Below, one piece after another: positions 47,452-57,583 of a DNA stretch of 64,000 bases. Position numbers and translations under genes: made by a program. The DNA comes from Acinetobacter sp. ANC 4910. Lineage in GTDB: Bacteria; Pseudomonadota; Gammaproteobacteria; Pseudomonadales; Moraxellaceae. The stretch is from contig NZ_SJNT01000015.1 in the NCBI RefSeq assembly GCF_004331035.1, forward strand, positions 1 through 64,000, in the 5' to 3' direction. How positions within the stretch are numbered: position 1 is the first letter of the stretch; each line of letters begins with the position of its first letter. The notes below the pieces were generated by a model. It saw only the letters and a program-made list of their open reading frames with translations, was not told where the DNA came from and ran no database searches.

Positions 47452-48459
47452 CTACTTGGAATATTGCCGAGGACTGCGTCCAAACCACCGTTTAAAGGCA
47501 TGATTAAATGCCGCTGGTTCAGAATAACCCAGTAATTCAGCAATCATTTCAATGGTGTACTCCTGATATTCAATTAATCTCAGAGCTTTTTCCTTAATTA
47601 ACTGCTCTCTAATCTGTTTATAACTGCTATTTAACTGCTGCAACTGGTGTCTTAAAGTACGCTCAGGAATGTGTAATGCCTGTGCTGTTTTCGCCATAGT
47701 CGGAATAACACCTTGCTGTAAATCCAAATAATCCTGCACACGCTCTACCAAATCAGGCACTGCCGATTGCTGAGACAATCTCTTCATTTCAGCCTGACAT
47801 TTATAATCATAAATACGGAAAGTCATTTGATCAGCCGAAGGAATTTTAATATCCAAAACTGCTTCATCAAACCAAAAAGCGGCATAAGACTTTGAAAATG
47901 TAATATCCAATCCATAGTATGCCTGATACATTGCCAAAATCTCGGCATTTTCAGGCGGATCAAAAGGCAGCTCAACTTTAAGCTGAGGCACACTTAAGCC
48001 CATCTTCTTATACAACTCTTGAATAAATTTGTATGTACCCGCCAATTCAGATTGTGCACGCAACATATTTAGTTCATCGGTTAAATCATTGGCTTCATAA
48101 CACAATGCCACCTGATGATTCTGAAATTTTAAACTCAGTTTAGCTGTAAGATGTGTTAAAGGTTGATATGCAATAACCTTTTCAAGTGCGACTCTAATAT
48201 TATCACTGGTCACCAATAACATTAATAAAGGACCATATCCAGCTAATGCATAATGCTGCCCAATATTTAGGCCTTGCTCAGAAGAAATATGCTCACCTAA
48301 GACCATCAATACATCACGTTCCAAACTGGGCTGAATAATGGCAGTTGGATCCAACGCATCCGCACTTAAACCAATACTTTTTAATTGCTGATCAATATCA
48401 ATCCCAGCTTTACGCATCGCTTGTATTAAATACATGAGACTGAGAATCGATCTTTTCAT
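47452..48459 (-). CDS. AraC-family regulator (arabinose-operon-type N-terminal domain)
   Basis: 335 aa. N-terminal ~200 residues match the all-helical ligand domain found in OruR/ArgR-like AraC proteins; the C-terminal ~100 residues hold two HTHs (MAKTAQALHIPERTLRHQLQQL and YTIEMIAELLGYSEPAAFNHAFKRWFGRSPRQY). Divergent from lysO with a 211-bp gap that contains a GTATAT-N4-ATATAC palindrome, so control of lysO is possible. Ligand unknown. Confidence 0.85.
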   Translation of the reverse strand: MKRSILSLMYLIQAMRKAGIDIDQQLKSIGLSADALDPTAIIQPSLERDVLMVLGEHISSEQGLNIGQHYALAGYGPLLMLLVTSDNIRVALEKVIAYQPLTHLTAKLSLKFQNHQVALCYEANDLTDELNMLRAQSELAGTYKFIQELYKKMGLSVPQLKVELPFDPPENAEILAMYQAYYGLDITFSKSYAAFWFDEAVLDIKIPSADQMTFRIYDYKCQAEMKRLSQQSAVPDLVERVQDYLDLQQGVIPTMAKTAQALHIPERTLRHQLQQLNSSYKQIREQLIKEKALRLIEYQEYTIEMIAELLGYSEPAAFNHAFKRWFGRSPRQYSK

Positions 48460-48540
48460 ATTTGTGTCAATAAAGATAAGAACCCTTTTTTAACCCAATT
48501 CTTTGTATTTGAAAATTGCCGAATCTATCAAACTACAATC

Positions 48541-48556
48541 GTATATAAAGATATAC
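48541..48556. promoter_or_regulatory. Palindrome in the AraC / lysO divergent gap
   Basis: GTATAT-AAAG-ATATAC, 6-bp perfect arms, about midway between the two genes. AT-rich and short, so it could be chance. A second looser dyad, TGACT-N12-AGTCA, lies at 48592-48613. Confidence 0.3.
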
Positions 48557-48670
48557 TTCTTTATTACGCTTGTACCGAACCTTAAAAATCTTGACTTACC
48601 TTTGCATGAGTCACTGCAACATTCACACACTTAAGCTATGATGGCACAACACTAAATTATCACTTGACCT

Positions 48671-49579
48671 ATGCAAGCCTTTATACTGATATCTCAGCTT
48701 CTTTTATGTTTAACCGCTGGATATGTCTTTGCCAAAAAAATTCCAAATAGCTTTATTAAACTATGTTTTAAAGTTTTACCGTATTTTTCTTATCTACTCT
48801 TAATCGGGATTAGCATGGAATTTACCCATGCCCTTGAAAATATTCATGGCTCTTCGCATATATTAACCAGCGCAACCACATTGGCTTTTTTTACGACAAT
48901 AGGGTCATTTTTATGTTGTTTTGCGCTTTATAAATTTATTGGCATACAACCCGTTTCAGGCAAAATCTCACTTACCCTACTATTCAAGTCTTTCATTAGT
49001 ATTTCCTATGCTTGTTTAGCGTTAGCTACAGGATTTCTTTTAGCAAAATTACTGGAAAATGTTGGAATTTCAGTTCCAGTTAATACTTGGTATTTACTGC
49101 TAGTTTTCATGTTTTTAATTGGACTCGATCTTGCATTTAGCCCTTTAGATCGCTCTTGGTTAAATTTTAAAATTCTTTTGGTCCCCATCGGCTGCATTAT
49201 CGGTTCAATTATTGGGGCTTTGCTGTGTAGTATTTTTCTGGATCAACTTCAACTGAAAGATCTGATTATGTTGTCGCAAGGTTATGGTTTCTACTCGATG
49301 AGCGGAATTGTCGTCACCGAACTTAAAAATCCTGCATTAGGTAGTATTGCACTGATTAATGATTTATTTCGTGAAATTTTTGCAATCGTTCTTATGTATT
49401 GTATTGGTTGGCGTTATCCGCGCTCAGCAATCGCTTCAGCAGCAGCTACTGCTATGGACGTCTCACTCCCCATGGTCAAACAAGCTTGTGGCAATGACTT
49501 TATTCCTCACGCTATGGTCAGTGGTTTTATTCTCTCTATACTTGCACCCATTGCTGTTAGTGTACTTGCTGCACTTTAG
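48671..49579 (+). CDS. lysO: Lysine exporter LysO-family protein
   Basis: 302 aa, about eight hydrophobic segments. The LysO (YbjE) family signature is visible in the second half: LSQGYGFYSMSGIVVTEL, and LINDLFREIFAIVLMYCIGWRYPRSAIASAAATAMDVSLPMV. E. coli LysO exports lysine and thialysine. It may balance lysine together with the glutarate module elsewhere in the window, but no direct link is seen. Starts at ATG 48671, no strong SD. Confidence 0.85.
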   Translation: MQAFILISQLLLCLTAGYVFAKKIPNSFIKLCFKVLPYFSYLLLIGISMEFTHALENIHGSSHILTSATTLAFFTTIGSFLCCFALYKFIGIQPVSGKISLTLLFKSFISISYACLALATGFLLAKLLENVGISVPVNTWYLLLVFMFLIGLDLAFSPLDRSWLNFKILLVPIGCIIGSIIGALLCSIFLDQLQLKDLIMLSQGYGFYSMSGIVVTELKNPALGSIALINDLFREIFAIVLMYCIGWRYPRSAIASAAATAMDVSLPMVKQACGNDFIPHAMVSGFILSILAPIAVSVLAAL

Positions 49580-49618
49580 TGATTTTAGAATTCCCTTGGC
49601 ATTGAATGTGATATTTCC

Positions 49619-49846
49619 ATGCCAAGAAAAGATAAATTAAATACGATACACCAACTAAAACCCATATTGATACTACCAATAATTTCAACCGCAACATTAA
49701 TGATGGCATATCCAATATTGAGCCTATCGATACCAAATACACAATCAACAGATCTGTCTTTTCATCTACCTTCTGAGTTTCTTACAAAGAGTGCTAAAGC
49801 TCAGAAGCTTTCTCAAGCTCTTCATTCTAACTACCAAATAAAATAA
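49619..49846 (+). CDS. Possible small protein, 75 aa
   Basis: ATG at 49619, no visible SD, 75 codons with a basic N-terminus and one hydrophobic segment (ILILPIISTATLMMAYPIL). Eight ATA codons in the first 50 argue against a well-expressed gene. An opposing minus-strand frame at 49557-49697 also encodes a hydrophobic segment. Neither is certain. TTGGCAT...ATGCCAA flanks the start. Confidence 0.28.
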   Translation: MPRKDKLNTIHQLKPILILPIISTATLMMAYPILSLSIPNTQSTDLSFHLPSEFLTKSAKAQKLSQALHSNYQIK

Positions 49847-49894
49847 CTGTAGTTATTAGTACATACCCGCTCTTCTTATTGTATTAACTTATAT

Positions 49895-49924
49895 AAAAAA
49901 GCCTTTCACTAGAAAGGCTTTTTT
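49895..49924. terminator. Terminator downstream of pyrF
   Basis: AAAAAAGCCTTTC-ACTA-GAAAGGCTTTTTT. Symmetric runs; serves pyrF from the minus strand and the lysO side from the plus strand. Confidence 0.92.
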
Positions 49925-49948
49925 ATCGAGTATTTGCAATATTAAAGA

Positions 49949-50629
49949 TTACAGTGTTGCCAAAATATCTTTTAAGGTTTGACACGGATTCTCAGATTTC
50001 GTAATTGGACGACCAATCACCAAATGCGTAGAACCATCTAACATCGCTTGTTTTGGCGTAACAATTCGCTTTTGGTCATCTGCATTAGCACCTTCAGGTC
50101 GAATACCCGGCGTCACCAAAGCAAAATCTTGACCTAACAATTCACGCAACATTTTTGCCTCTTGAGCTGAACACACCACCCCATCTAAACCACTATCTTT
50201 CGTTAAAGCTGCTAGACGCTTTACTTGTTCAAATGGCTCAACATCCAAACCAATATCACGCAAGTCTTCACGCCCCATAGATGTCAGCACAGTCACAGCA
50301 ATCAGTTGAGTTTGATAACTCCCTGCCTTTAAAAGCTCCACACAGGTTTCCATCATCTTACGGCCACCTGATGCATGTACATTCACCATCCACACACCCA
50401 AATCTGCTGCTGCACATACAGCTTGTGCCGTGGTATTTGGGATATCATGAAACTTCAAATCCAAGAAAACTTCAAAACCTTCTGTGTGTAAGGCTTTAAC
50501 CACCGATGGACCTTCATGAGTAAATAACTCTTTACCAACTTTTACTCGGCATAATGCAGGATCTAACTGCTCTGCAATGTGCAATGCATCAATTTGGCTT
50601 TTAGCATCTAGTGCAACAATGATACTCAA
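49949..50629 (-). CDS. pyrF: Orotidine 5'-phosphate decarboxylase
   Basis: 226 aa; last step of UMP synthesis. Catalytic D-x-K-x-x-D is in [11 protein letters not shown], and the phosphate loop is in VTPGIRPEG and LVIGRPIT. It follows lapA after 36 bp with a hairpin between, and closes the cmk-rpsA-ihfB-lapA-pyrF order known in many gammaproteobacteria. Confidence 0.97.
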   Translation of the reverse strand: MSIIVALDAKSQIDALHIAEQLDPALCRVKVGKELFTHEGPSVVKALHTEGFEVFLDLKFHDIPNTTAQAVCAAADLGVWMVNVHASGGRKMMETCVELLKAGSYQTQLIAVTVLTSMGREDLRDIGLDVEPFEQVKRLAALTKDSGLDGVVCSAQEAKMLRELLGQDFALVTPGIRPEGANADDQKRIVTPKQAMLDGSTHLVIGRPITKSENPCQTLKDILATL

Positions 50630-50657
50630 GAGAATTTACCTTTGATTAGACAAAAAG

Positions 50658-50680
50658 AAAGCCCATTATAATGGGCTTTT
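50658..50680 (-). terminator. Hairpin at the lapA/pyrF boundary
   Basis: AAAGCCCAT-TATA-ATGGGCTTTT; on the minus strand followed by CTTTTTG. The lapA stop lies inside the stem. It probably reduces pyrF expression from the upstream operon rather than blocking it. Confidence 0.7.
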
Positions 50681-51031
50681 ATTATCGTTTGTTACATCAA
50701 ATACAGTTTTTTCATGCCTGACGTTCGCAGCTGCCTCAGCAGCTGCTAATTGTGCAGCTTGAATTTGTTCTTTTCGAAGGTGATCAATATCTTTACGTAA
50801 GCGTTTAATCTCCCAACTTGTTTGAAACACTCGGAATACTTGTACACCAAGTAATAATCCGACCACCACACCCAAGGCTAAAGTCAGCAATAAAACCAAA
50901 CCTAAGCGCATAGCTGGGACTTGTGTAAATAACAAATCGACCGTGACTTCAGTACCATTCTGTAAAACCAAAGCCAAGGAATAACCAAATAAAATGATTA
51001 ATATGGCGACCAATACATAACGCATATACAC
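50666..51031 (-). CDS. lapA: LapA-family membrane protein (DUF1049)
   Basis: 121 aa; two membrane segments (YVLVAILIILFGYSLALVL and LGLVLLLTLALGVVVGLLLG) followed by a basic coiled segment (IKRLRKDIDHLRKEQ). This is the LapA/YciS layout; in E. coli LapA works with LapB in controlling LpxC turnover and LPS. Located 11 bp after ihfB. Here lapB does not follow; pyrF does. Confidence 0.82.
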   Translation of the reverse strand: MYMRYVLVAILIILFGYSLALVLQNGTEVTVDLLFTQVPAMRLGLVLLLTLALGVVVGLLLGVQVFRVFQTSWEIKRLRKDIDHLRKEQIQAAQLAAAEAAANVRHEKTVFDVTNDNKSPL

Positions 51032-51042
51032 CCCTCTTATTA

Positions 51043-51345
51043 TTAATCTATAGCTTCATTCACCGCGTCACGTAATGCCTTACCAGGTTTAAAATGTGGA
51101 ACTGCTTTTGCTGCCACTTCAACAGATCTTCCTGTTTTCGGATTGCGACCAATTCGTGGTTCACGATGATGCAAGGCAAAGCTACCAAACCCACGAATTT
51201 CAATACGACTATCAGACGAAAGTGATGCAATCATTTGATCAATCATGATCTTAACAGCTTCTTCCACTAAAGGCTCCGCTAAGTGCGGGTTTTTTAGGGA
51301 AATACGCTCAATTAAGTCAGACTTATTAAGAGCTTCAGTAGTCAT
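51043..51345 (-). CDS. ihfB: Integration host factor beta subunit
   Basis: 100 aa; DNA-bending histone-like protein. Diagnostic arm region [22 protein letters not shown] and C-terminal [13 protein letters not shown]. Follows rpsA after a 162-bp gap containing a long hairpin, so it has room for its own promoter. IHF would also assist sigma-54 promoters such as the one proposed for glnL. Confidence 0.96.
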   Translation of the reverse strand: MTTEALNKSDLIERISLKNPHLAEPLVEEAVKIMIDQMIASLSSDSRIEIRGFGSFALHHREPRIGRNPKTGRSVEVAAKAVPHFKPGKALRDAVNEAID

Positions 51346-51408
51346 CGGCGACCTCTTTAATTATCAAGCTACTTTGTACCTAAACTGATAATAACCTGTT
51401 TAAATACA

Positions 51409-51446
51409 AAACGGTAGCGCAATAATTAAATACTACGCTACCGTTT
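51409..51446 (-). terminator. rpsA terminator
   Basis: AAACGGTAGCG (51409-51419) and CGCTACCGTTT (51436-51446), 11-bp perfect arms with a 16-base loop; on the minus strand TTTTG follows. About 60 bp beyond the rpsA stop. Confidence 0.75.
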
Positions 51447-51507
51447 ACAGTATTTGTGTAAAAAGTATTAGTTAAATTACATTAACAATACAATTTATAC
51501 GACCTAC

Positions 51508-53184
51508 TTAGTGGTTCATTTGAGCTTTGATCAAGTCACCAATAGTCTTAGGACCATTTTCTTGAGACACAGATGCAGTCTTCAAGTTAGCAACAGCTTC
51601 TTTCTCTTCAGCTTCATCTTTCGCTTTGATAGACAAGTTGATAGAGCGAGATTTACGATCAACGTTGATGATTTTAGCTTCTACTTCTTGACCAACTTCC
51701 AAGAATTTAGTTGCATCTTCAACGCGATCACGGTTGATTTCAGAAGCTTTTAATTGAGCTTCTACTTCGTCAGCCAACTTAACAGTAGCGCCTTTAGCGT
51801 CAACTGCAGTTACAGTACCTTTAACCAAAGCACCGCGTTCGTTAGCAGCTAAGAAATCGTTGAACGGATCGCTGTTCATTTGCTTGATGCCAAGGCTGAT
51901 ACGGTTGCCTTCAGCGTCTACAGACAAGATAACAGCTTCAACAGTGTCACCTTTCTTGTAACGACGAATCGCTTCTTCACCTTGTTCGTTCCAAGAAATA
52001 TCAGACAAGTGAACTAAACCGTCGATACCACCTGGCAAACCAATGAAGATACCAAAGTCAGTGATAGATTTGATCGTACCAGAAACTTTCTCGCCTTTGT
52101 CGTGGTTCTTAGCAAACTCTTCCCATGGGTTAGCACGAGTTTGTTTGATACCAAGAGAAATACGACGACGTTCTTCATCAACTTCAAGAACCATAACGTC
52201 AACTTCATCACCAATCTGAACAACTTTAGATGGGTGGATGTTTTTGTTAGTGTGGTCCATTTCTGAAACGTGTACTAAGCCTTCAACGCCTTCAGCGATT
52301 TCAGCGAAGCAACCGTAGTCAGTTAAATTAGTTACGCGAGCTTTAACGATTGAACCTTTAGGGTAACGGCTCATGATCGCTAACCATGGATCTTCGCCTA
52401 ATTGCTTAAGACCTAAAGATACGCGGTTACGCTCTTTGTCAAATTTAAGTACTTTAACAGTAACTTCTTGACCAACTTCAACAACTTCTGATGGGTGCTT
52501 GATACGTTTCCAAGCCATGTCAGTGATGTGAAGAAGACCATCGATACCGCCAAGGTCAACAAATGCGCCGTAATCAGTAAGGTTCTTAATAGTACCTGTA
52601 ACTGTTTGACCTTCTTCAAGCTGAGCAAGAAGAGCTTCACGGTCAGCTGAAGATTCAGCTTCCATAACAGCACGACGTGATACAACAACGTTGTTACGTT
52701 TCGCATCAAGTTTGATTACTTTGAATTCTAACTCTTTACCTTCAAGATGAGTCGTGTCACGGATAGGACGAGTATCTACCAAAGAACCTGGTAAGAACGC
52801 ACGAACTGGACCGATGTCAACAGTGAAACCGCCTTTAACTTTACCAGAGATAACACCAGTAACGATTTCGCCATCTTCAAAGATTTTTTCAAGTTTAGTC
52901 CAAGTTTCAGCACGTTTCGCTTTTTCACGTGATAAAACAGTTTGGCCCATACCGTTGTCAAGAGCTTCAACAACAACATCTACTGTATCGCCAACTTGAA
53001 CTTCAAGTTCACGTTGTTCGTTTAAGAATTCAGCACGGTCAACAACGCCTTCAGATTTAAGGCCAGTGTCAACAGTTACCCAGTCAGAGTCGATGCTTAC
53101 TACAACGCCTTGGATGACAGCACCCTTTTCAACGTTGAGGTTTAATTCGCTTTCTTCAAAGAGGGCTGCAAAAGATTCGGTCAT
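51508..53184 (-). CDS. rpsA: 30S ribosomal protein S1
   Basis: 558 aa with six S1 (OB-fold) RNA-binding repeats, the full proteobacterial form: for example [23 protein letters not shown] and [30 protein letters not shown]. It bridges mRNA to the 30S subunit and helps translation of messages with weak SDs, several of which are seen in this window. 108 bp after cmk. Confidence 0.98.
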   Translation of the reverse strand: MTESFAALFEESELNLNVEKGAVIQGVVVSIDSDWVTVDTGLKSEGVVDRAEFLNEQRELEVQVGDTVDVVVEALDNGMGQTVLSREKAKRAETWTKLEKIFEDGEIVTGVISGKVKGGFTVDIGPVRAFLPGSLVDTRPIRDTTHLEGKELEFKVIKLDAKRNNVVVSRRAVMEAESSADREALLAQLEEGQTVTGTIKNLTDYGAFVDLGGIDGLLHITDMAWKRIKHPSEVVEVGQEVTVKVLKFDKERNRVSLGLKQLGEDPWLAIMSRYPKGSIVKARVTNLTDYGCFAEIAEGVEGLVHVSEMDHTNKNIHPSKVVQIGDEVDVMVLEVDEERRRISLGIKQTRANPWEEFAKNHDKGEKVSGTIKSITDFGIFIGLPGGIDGLVHLSDISWNEQGEEAIRRYKKGDTVEAVILSVDAEGNRISLGIKQMNSDPFNDFLAANERGALVKGTVTAVDAKGATVKLADEVEAQLKASEINRDRVEDATKFLEVGQEVEAKIINVDRKSRSINLSIKAKDEAEEKEAVANLKTASVSQENGPKTIGDLIKAQMNH

Positions 53185-53292
53185 GATATACCCGATAAAG
53201 TATGCGGTCTTGGATCAGACAAGGCCGTTTTAGTTACGCGTCTACATAGTCCGTTATAAACTGATCAAGCTATGCTTTCGCTAAAAATTTCT

Positions 53293-53976
53293 TTACTTAG
53301 CTAACTGCTTGTCGATATATTGAGTCATCAGGTTAAACACTTCATTAATGTTTAACTCCGAGCTATCAATAATCAAAGCATCTACTGCGGGTTTGAGTGG
53401 AGCGACTTCGCGTTCCATATCTCGTTTATCGCGAGCTTCAATATTAGCTAAAATGTCGTTTATTTTAACATCCAGCCCCATACCCTGCAACTGTTTTACC
53501 CGACGCTCAGCTCTGGATTGTGCCGAAGCGGTCAAATAAATCTTCACTGGTGCTTCTGGAAAAATTGAAGTTGCCATATCTCGACCATCTGCAACCAAGC
53601 CTGGCGCTTGTGCAAAGGCCCGCTGACGGTCAAATAATGCTGCTCTAAGTGCAGGAATTGCAGCGACTTTTGATGCGAATTCACCTACACGTTCAGTACG
53701 AATGGTTTGAGTAACATCTTCACCATCTAACAAAATCTGTGTTTCATTTGGGGTTGTTACAAATTGTATGTCTAAATTTGTTGCAATTTCAGCACAACGG
53801 TCAATTTGAGAATCAATTTCTTCCAATAGGTTTTGCTTATGCAATGACAGTCCGAGCAACCGATATATAGCACCAGAATCTAATAAGTGAAATTGATAAT
53901 GTGCAGCTAATTTAGCAGCGAGAGTACCTTTGCCCGAACCACTAGGGCCATCAATCGTAATAATTTTAACTGTCAT
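53293..53976 (-). CDS. cmk: Cytidylate kinase
   Basis: 227 aa. P-loop [15 protein letters not shown] at residues ~10-24; the NMP-binding insert ends near [24 protein letters not shown], with the LID arginines in [11 protein letters not shown]. Phosphorylates CMP and dCMP. First gene of cmk-rpsA; 17 bp after the SRPBCC gene. Confidence 0.96.
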   Translation of the reverse strand: MTVKIITIDGPSGSGKGTLAAKLAAHYQFHLLDSGAIYRLLGLSLHKQNLLEEIDSQIDRCAEIATNLDIQFVTTPNETQILLDGEDVTQTIRTERVGEFASKVAAIPALRAALFDRQRAFAQAPGLVADGRDMATSIFPEAPVKIYLTASAQSRAERRVKQLQGMGLDVKINDILANIEARDKRDMEREVAPLKPAVDALIIDSSELNINEVFNLMTQYIDKQLAK

Positions 53977-53993
53977 TGCTTTTCCGTTATGCC

Positions 53994-54425
53994 TTACACA
54001 GATTTCGCGAGTTTAGAAAAACCTAGTTTAATCGCAGAATTAAGCTGTGCAAGGATTAATTTACTGACAAAGGGAACGCGTGCTTGTAATTCAATCGTAT
54101 ATGTCACCAATGTTGAATCAGGTGTCAATGCTTCAAATTCAATAATCCCGAGATGGTGCTTAATGAGTGGATTCTGGATAATTTTATATTCAATACGCTG
54201 GTTTTCTTGCAGTAATGTTATTTTTTCACGCAAAGGTTTTACAGGACCAATTCCCATCCGTCGAACAGAACCCAAACCATCTGGTCTTTGTGGATCCTTT
54301 GAATCCACTACACGCTCGACTTGAATTGGTGCAAAAGCTACATTATAAGTTGCATGTTTTGCTAATAAATCAAAAACTTGTTGAATTGGGGCTTCAAATT
54401 TCTTTTTAACTTGAATTGAATTCAT
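53994..54425 (-). CDS. SRPBCC-family (START/polyketide cyclase-like) protein
   Basis: 143 aa from ATG 54425, preceded by GGATG; an earlier frame start at 54458 is less likely. Pattern [25 protein letters not shown] is the typical first strand and helix of SRPBCC folds, and the C-terminal long helix ([22 protein letters not shown]) closes the ligand cavity. No signal peptide. Ligand and role unknown. Between tadA and cmk, same strand. Confidence 0.75.
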   Translation of the reverse strand: MNSIQVKKKFEAPIQQVFDLLAKHATYNVAFAPIQVERVVDSKDPQRPDGLGSVRRMGIGPVKPLREKITLLQENQRIEYKIIQNPLIKHHLGIIEFEALTPDSTLVTYTIELQARVPFVSKLILAQLNSAIKLGFSKLAKSV

Positions 54426-54483
54426 ATATACATCCATCTTGACAATTTTTATTGTCATTAAATTCTACATGAAATTGACTTAA

Positions 54484-54999
54484 TTAATCTGAACCATCAA
54501 GTTTTTCTTGTCTTTTTTGCTCTTTCTTCTGCTGACGACGCATTCTAAAGAAATCGCTTAATTGCTGAGAACATTGCTGCTGCAAACACCCAGAAACTAC
54601 TTCAAACTGGTGATTATAATAGCCCGTTTCCAATAACTTACGTGCACTCACCAGAGAACCCGCTTTAGGTTCAGTTGCTGCAAACACCACTTTAGCAACA
54701 CGCGAATGAATTAAAGCCCCGACGCACATGGTACAAGGCTCTAAAGTTACATATAAAACTGCATCTGAAGGTAGTCGGTAATTTTGAAGTTTGTGACATG
54801 CCTGACGAATTGCTTGAATTTCTGCATGTGCTGTTGGGTCAGTTTGCGAAATGGGGGCATTATGACCCACCCCAAGAATTTGATTCTGACTGACCAAGAC
54901 AGCCCCTACAGGGATTTCTTGTTGTGATGCAGCAATAGCAGCCTGCTGGTAAGCAAGCTGCATCCAATATTCATCAGAATAAAGCTCAAACTCCGTCAT
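54484..54999 (-). CDS. tadA: tRNA-specific adenosine deaminase
   Basis: 171 aa; converts A34 to inosine in tRNA-Arg. Zinc and catalytic residues are in TAHAEIQAIRQA (His, Glu) and EPCTMCVGALIHSRV (two Cys). C-terminal tail is basic and charged (RRQQKKEQKRQEK). It starts 3 bp after the hydrolase gene upstream. Confidence 0.95.
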   Translation of the reverse strand: MTEFELYSDEYWMQLAYQQAAIAASQQEIPVGAVLVSQNQILGVGHNAPISQTDPTAHAEIQAIRQACHKLQNYRLPSDAVLYVTLEPCTMCVGALIHSRVAKVVFAATEPKAGSLVSARKLLETGYYNHQFEVVSGCLQQQCSQQLSDFFRMRRQQKKEQKRQEKLDGSD

Positions 55000-55002
55000 T
55001 AA

Positions 55003-56127
55003 TTAGGCTAGCACACCATACTGCTTGAGCAATTGATTCCAACTTTCAATTGTCGTAACAGGAGGATTTGCAGATAAAATGCCTTTTAAGGACAAATCTG
55101 CTCCTTGAGTCCATTCTGGCGCTAAATCTTTGTCCACCAAACGTGCGCGAACACCTTCCACGAAGTCAGCATGACGAATTTTCCAATCAGAAATTTGCGT
55201 TTCTAACTCAAATACTTCATTCCAAGAGTGAATCTGCTTACCCCATTGCCATAACAACCATGTTAGCGCAGCAGTCGCAGGTGACCCTTTTTGTAAATTT
55301 TCACTGGCTTGGCGTAACCAATCACTACGGGCATCTCTCAAACCAATGATTGACTCATAATCATGTTCAAAATTCACACCACGACAAACACTTTGAATCA
55401 CATCCAAAGAGTTTTGTAACGGACCCGGCCCTACAGGTCTATGCAAACTGTTTAAAGTATCATCAATTGCGCGGAAATCACCTGCTGGGTAGTGTCCCCA
55501 ATCAATATTGACTAGTTTATCAAGTACCTTATCGCGGTGTGCATCACAAATATGCGTTGCCCAACCAATACTATAAGCACCAGCAGCCGTCATAATTGAG
55601 CCTGTTAAACCTGTAAACAACCCAATCGCACCACGATCTGCCAGGAAACGTGTTGCACCCACATCAGGATATAAACCAATATTAATTTCAGGCATTGCCA
55701 AACGTGAATATGGTGTCACCATACGGAAAGGGGCCGCCATAAATAGGCCTAAACCACCACCCATGACATAACCTTCACCCCAAACCAATACTGGCTTCGC
55801 ATAGTTATGTAAAAGCAGATCAAGCGCATATTCCTGTTCAAAGAATTTGTTTGCTGCATCAACTTCTGAATTAATGACCAGTTGACGTAATTTACGGACA
55901 TCCCCACCCGCACAAAATGCTTTTGGTGTCGTAGAATCCAGCCAAATCGCCTTTACGCGATCATCATGATGAAAATCTTGAAATACTTCTAGCAGCGCTG
56001 AGACAATAGACTCATCGAGTGCATGTAGAGACTTCGGACGATTTAAGCGTACAATACGCCAACCGTTAATTGCTTCTTCAACAAGAATATCAGGATGATA
56101 ACTTTTTAATATGGGAGAATGTGTCAT
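55003..56127 (-). CDS. Enoyl-CoA hydratase/isomerase family protein, 3-hydroxyisobutyryl-CoA hydrolase-like
   Basis: 374 aa, longer than enoyl-CoA hydratases (about 260) and typical of the 3-hydroxyisobutyryl-CoA hydrolase group of valine breakdown. Crotonase motifs: [11 protein letters not shown] (oxyanion) and [13 protein letters not shown]; the HIBCH signature [18 protein letters not shown] retains the catalytic Glu and Asp. ATG 56127 overlaps the ung stop (ATGA), indicating translational coupling. Other CoA thioester substrates are possible. Confidence 0.82.
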   Translation of the reverse strand: MTHSPILKSYHPDILVEEAINGWRIVRLNRPKSLHALDESIVSALLEVFQDFHHDDRVKAIWLDSTTPKAFCAGGDVRKLRQLVINSEVDAANKFFEQEYALDLLLHNYAKPVLVWGEGYVMGGGLGLFMAAPFRMVTPYSRLAMPEINIGLYPDVGATRFLADRGAIGLFTGLTGSIMTAAGAYSIGWATHICDAHRDKVLDKLVNIDWGHYPAGDFRAIDDTLNSLHRPVGPGPLQNSLDVIQSVCRGVNFEHDYESIIGLRDARSDWLRQASENLQKGSPATAALTWLLWQWGKQIHSWNEVFELETQISDWKIRHADFVEGVRARLVDKDLAPEWTQGADLSLKGILSANPPVTTIESWNQLLKQYGVLA

Positions 56128-56837
56128 GCGTCCAGCTGCCAATTTATAGGCTCAATGCCATTATGTTTGAGATAATTATTTGTTTTTGAAAAAACTTTAC
56201 ATCCAAAAAAACCACCACGATTTGCAGCCAGTGGAGATGGATGTGCAGCTTTTAAAATTAGATGCTTATTCGGATCTATTCTTTGCCCTTTCCGTTGAGC
56301 ATATGCGCCCCAAAGAATAAATACTATGTGTTCACGTTGTTCATTTAACACATCAATCACATGATCAGTAAAATTTTCCCAACCCCGCTTTTGATGTGAA
56401 GTCGGTTGACCTGCCTCAACAGTAAGCACGCTGTTCAGTAAGAGTACACCTTGTTCCGCCCAATGAGTTAAATCACCGTGACGAGGAATTTCAACACCTA
56501 TATCCGCATGTAATTCATGAAAAATATTACGTAAGGATGGCGGCAATGCAACACCTCTTTGCACGGAAAAACTTAAACCATGCGCCTGATTTGGTCCATG
56601 ATATGGGTCTTGCCCTAAAATCACCACCTTAACTCGCTCTAAAGGTGTTGTATTAAACGCATTAAAAATCAAGCTGCTCGGTGGATAGATTTCTTTCTGC
56701 GCTTGTTTTTCTGACACCAAAAAATCTCTTAACTCATCCATTTGTGGGCTGAGTAAGAAATCACTGAGTCCATATTTCCAACTAGCATCAAGCTGAACTT
56801 TATCCAACTTGTGTAGTTGTTGATCGGTATAAGACAT
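56124..56837 (-). CDS. ung: Uracil-DNA glycosylase
   Basis: 237 aa, family 1 UDG; removes uracil from DNA. Active-site water-activating Asp in [19 protein letters not shown], and His in [19 protein letters not shown] (H-P-S-P-L). [12 protein letters not shown] is also typical. It overlaps the following gene by ATGA and is 42 bp after the queD-like gene. Confidence 0.96.
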   Translation of the reverse strand: MSYTDQQLHKLDKVQLDASWKYGLSDFLLSPQMDELRDFLVSEKQAQKEIYPPSSLIFNAFNTTPLERVKVVILGQDPYHGPNQAHGLSFSVQRGVALPPSLRNIFHELHADIGVEIPRHGDLTHWAEQGVLLLNSVLTVEAGQPTSHQKRGWENFTDHVIDVLNEQREHIVFILWGAYAQRKGQRIDPNKHLILKAAHPSPLAANRGGFFGCKVFSKTNNYLKHNGIEPINWQLDA

Positions 56838-56879
56838 GCTTATTTCCTAATCCCTTTGAATTCTTTCTTAATTTGTAAA

Positions 56880-57476
56880 TTAAATTTTTACTTGTAAATC
56901 CACGCTCGGATTTTGGAATTTAAAGCCCTGTTTCAGCTTTTCATACATTAAAGGGTCAGTCCATTCGGATTGTACTTGTTCAGAAAATACAATTTCATCC
57001 AAAGACAATATTCCCATCTGTTTATTGTCAATATCTTCTAAAAAGCTTTGCGCATAACCTGTATCAGTTTCATGCACAATTACAGAATAGACCTCTACAT
57101 CACCTTCACCATTTTGTGTTTCGGTTGATGCCAAAATCTGTTGTGCTAAAAAGAAGAAAATACGAGAAAATTGTTCCGCTGAAGGTGAAACAGGTAATGC
57201 CACCCAACGTGCACTAAATTTTTTACACGCCTGAATATACTCAGGGTCATCATGCTGCCAAAAACAAATTGCATGATCAAAACTGTCAAAAATGTCTTTG
57301 ATTAGCCCTTTAAGCAGACCAAAGTCATATACCATTTGACCATGATCCAACTTCGAAGCTTTAAGTAGTAATTCAACTTTATAGCTATGCCCATGAATCG
57401 AACGCTTACAGCGGTCTGATGTGCAATTTCGCACTATATGCGCATTTTCGAACTTAAATAACTTACGAATTAACAT
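56880..57476 (-). CDS. queD: 6-pyruvoyl-tetrahydropterin synthase / QueD family protein
   Basis: 198 aa, longer than E. coli QueD (about 120). Zinc ligands: N-terminal His in FENAHI and H-G-H in RCKRSIHGHSYKVELLL. Catalytic candidates: Cys before HGH, Asp/His in DIFDSFDHAICF, and Glu in SVIVHETDTGYAQ. The Cys-to-HGH spacing is C-x4-HGH, one residue longer than the C-x3-HGH of E. coli QueD. The 45-residue C-terminal extension is unrecognised. Probably 6-carboxytetrahydropterin synthase for queuosine, but a paralogue role is open. The cytosolic enzyme would act on dihydroneopterin triphosphate. Confidence 0.72.
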   Translation of the reverse strand: MLIRKLFKFENAHIVRNCTSDRCKRSIHGHSYKVELLLKASKLDHGQMVYDFGLLKGLIKDIFDSFDHAICFWQHDDPEYIQACKKFSARWVALPVSPSAEQFSRIFFFLAQQILASTETQNGEGDVEVYSVIVHETDTGYAQSFLEDIDNKQMGILSLDEIVFSEQVQSEWTDPLMYEKLKQGFKFQNPSVDLQVKI

Positions 57477-57583
57477 GTGCCTTAACGGTATCAGTCATCA
57501 ATGAAATAATATTAATTATAGAACAAAAGCGACCTAAAGCACATTAATTTTCCCATTTATCACGATCGGTCCTTGAGATTTAC

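Noticed and set aside
49557..49748. Minus-strand frame with one hydrophobic segment overlapping the lysO 3' end
   Set aside because: TTG or internal ATG start, no SD, overlaps the lysO coding end and competes with an equally weak plus-strand frame; insufficient support.
52014..52709. Minus-strand alternative frames inside rpsA, rich in Leu/Val
   Set aside because: They are out-of-frame readings of the repeated S1 domains and give no recognisable protein.
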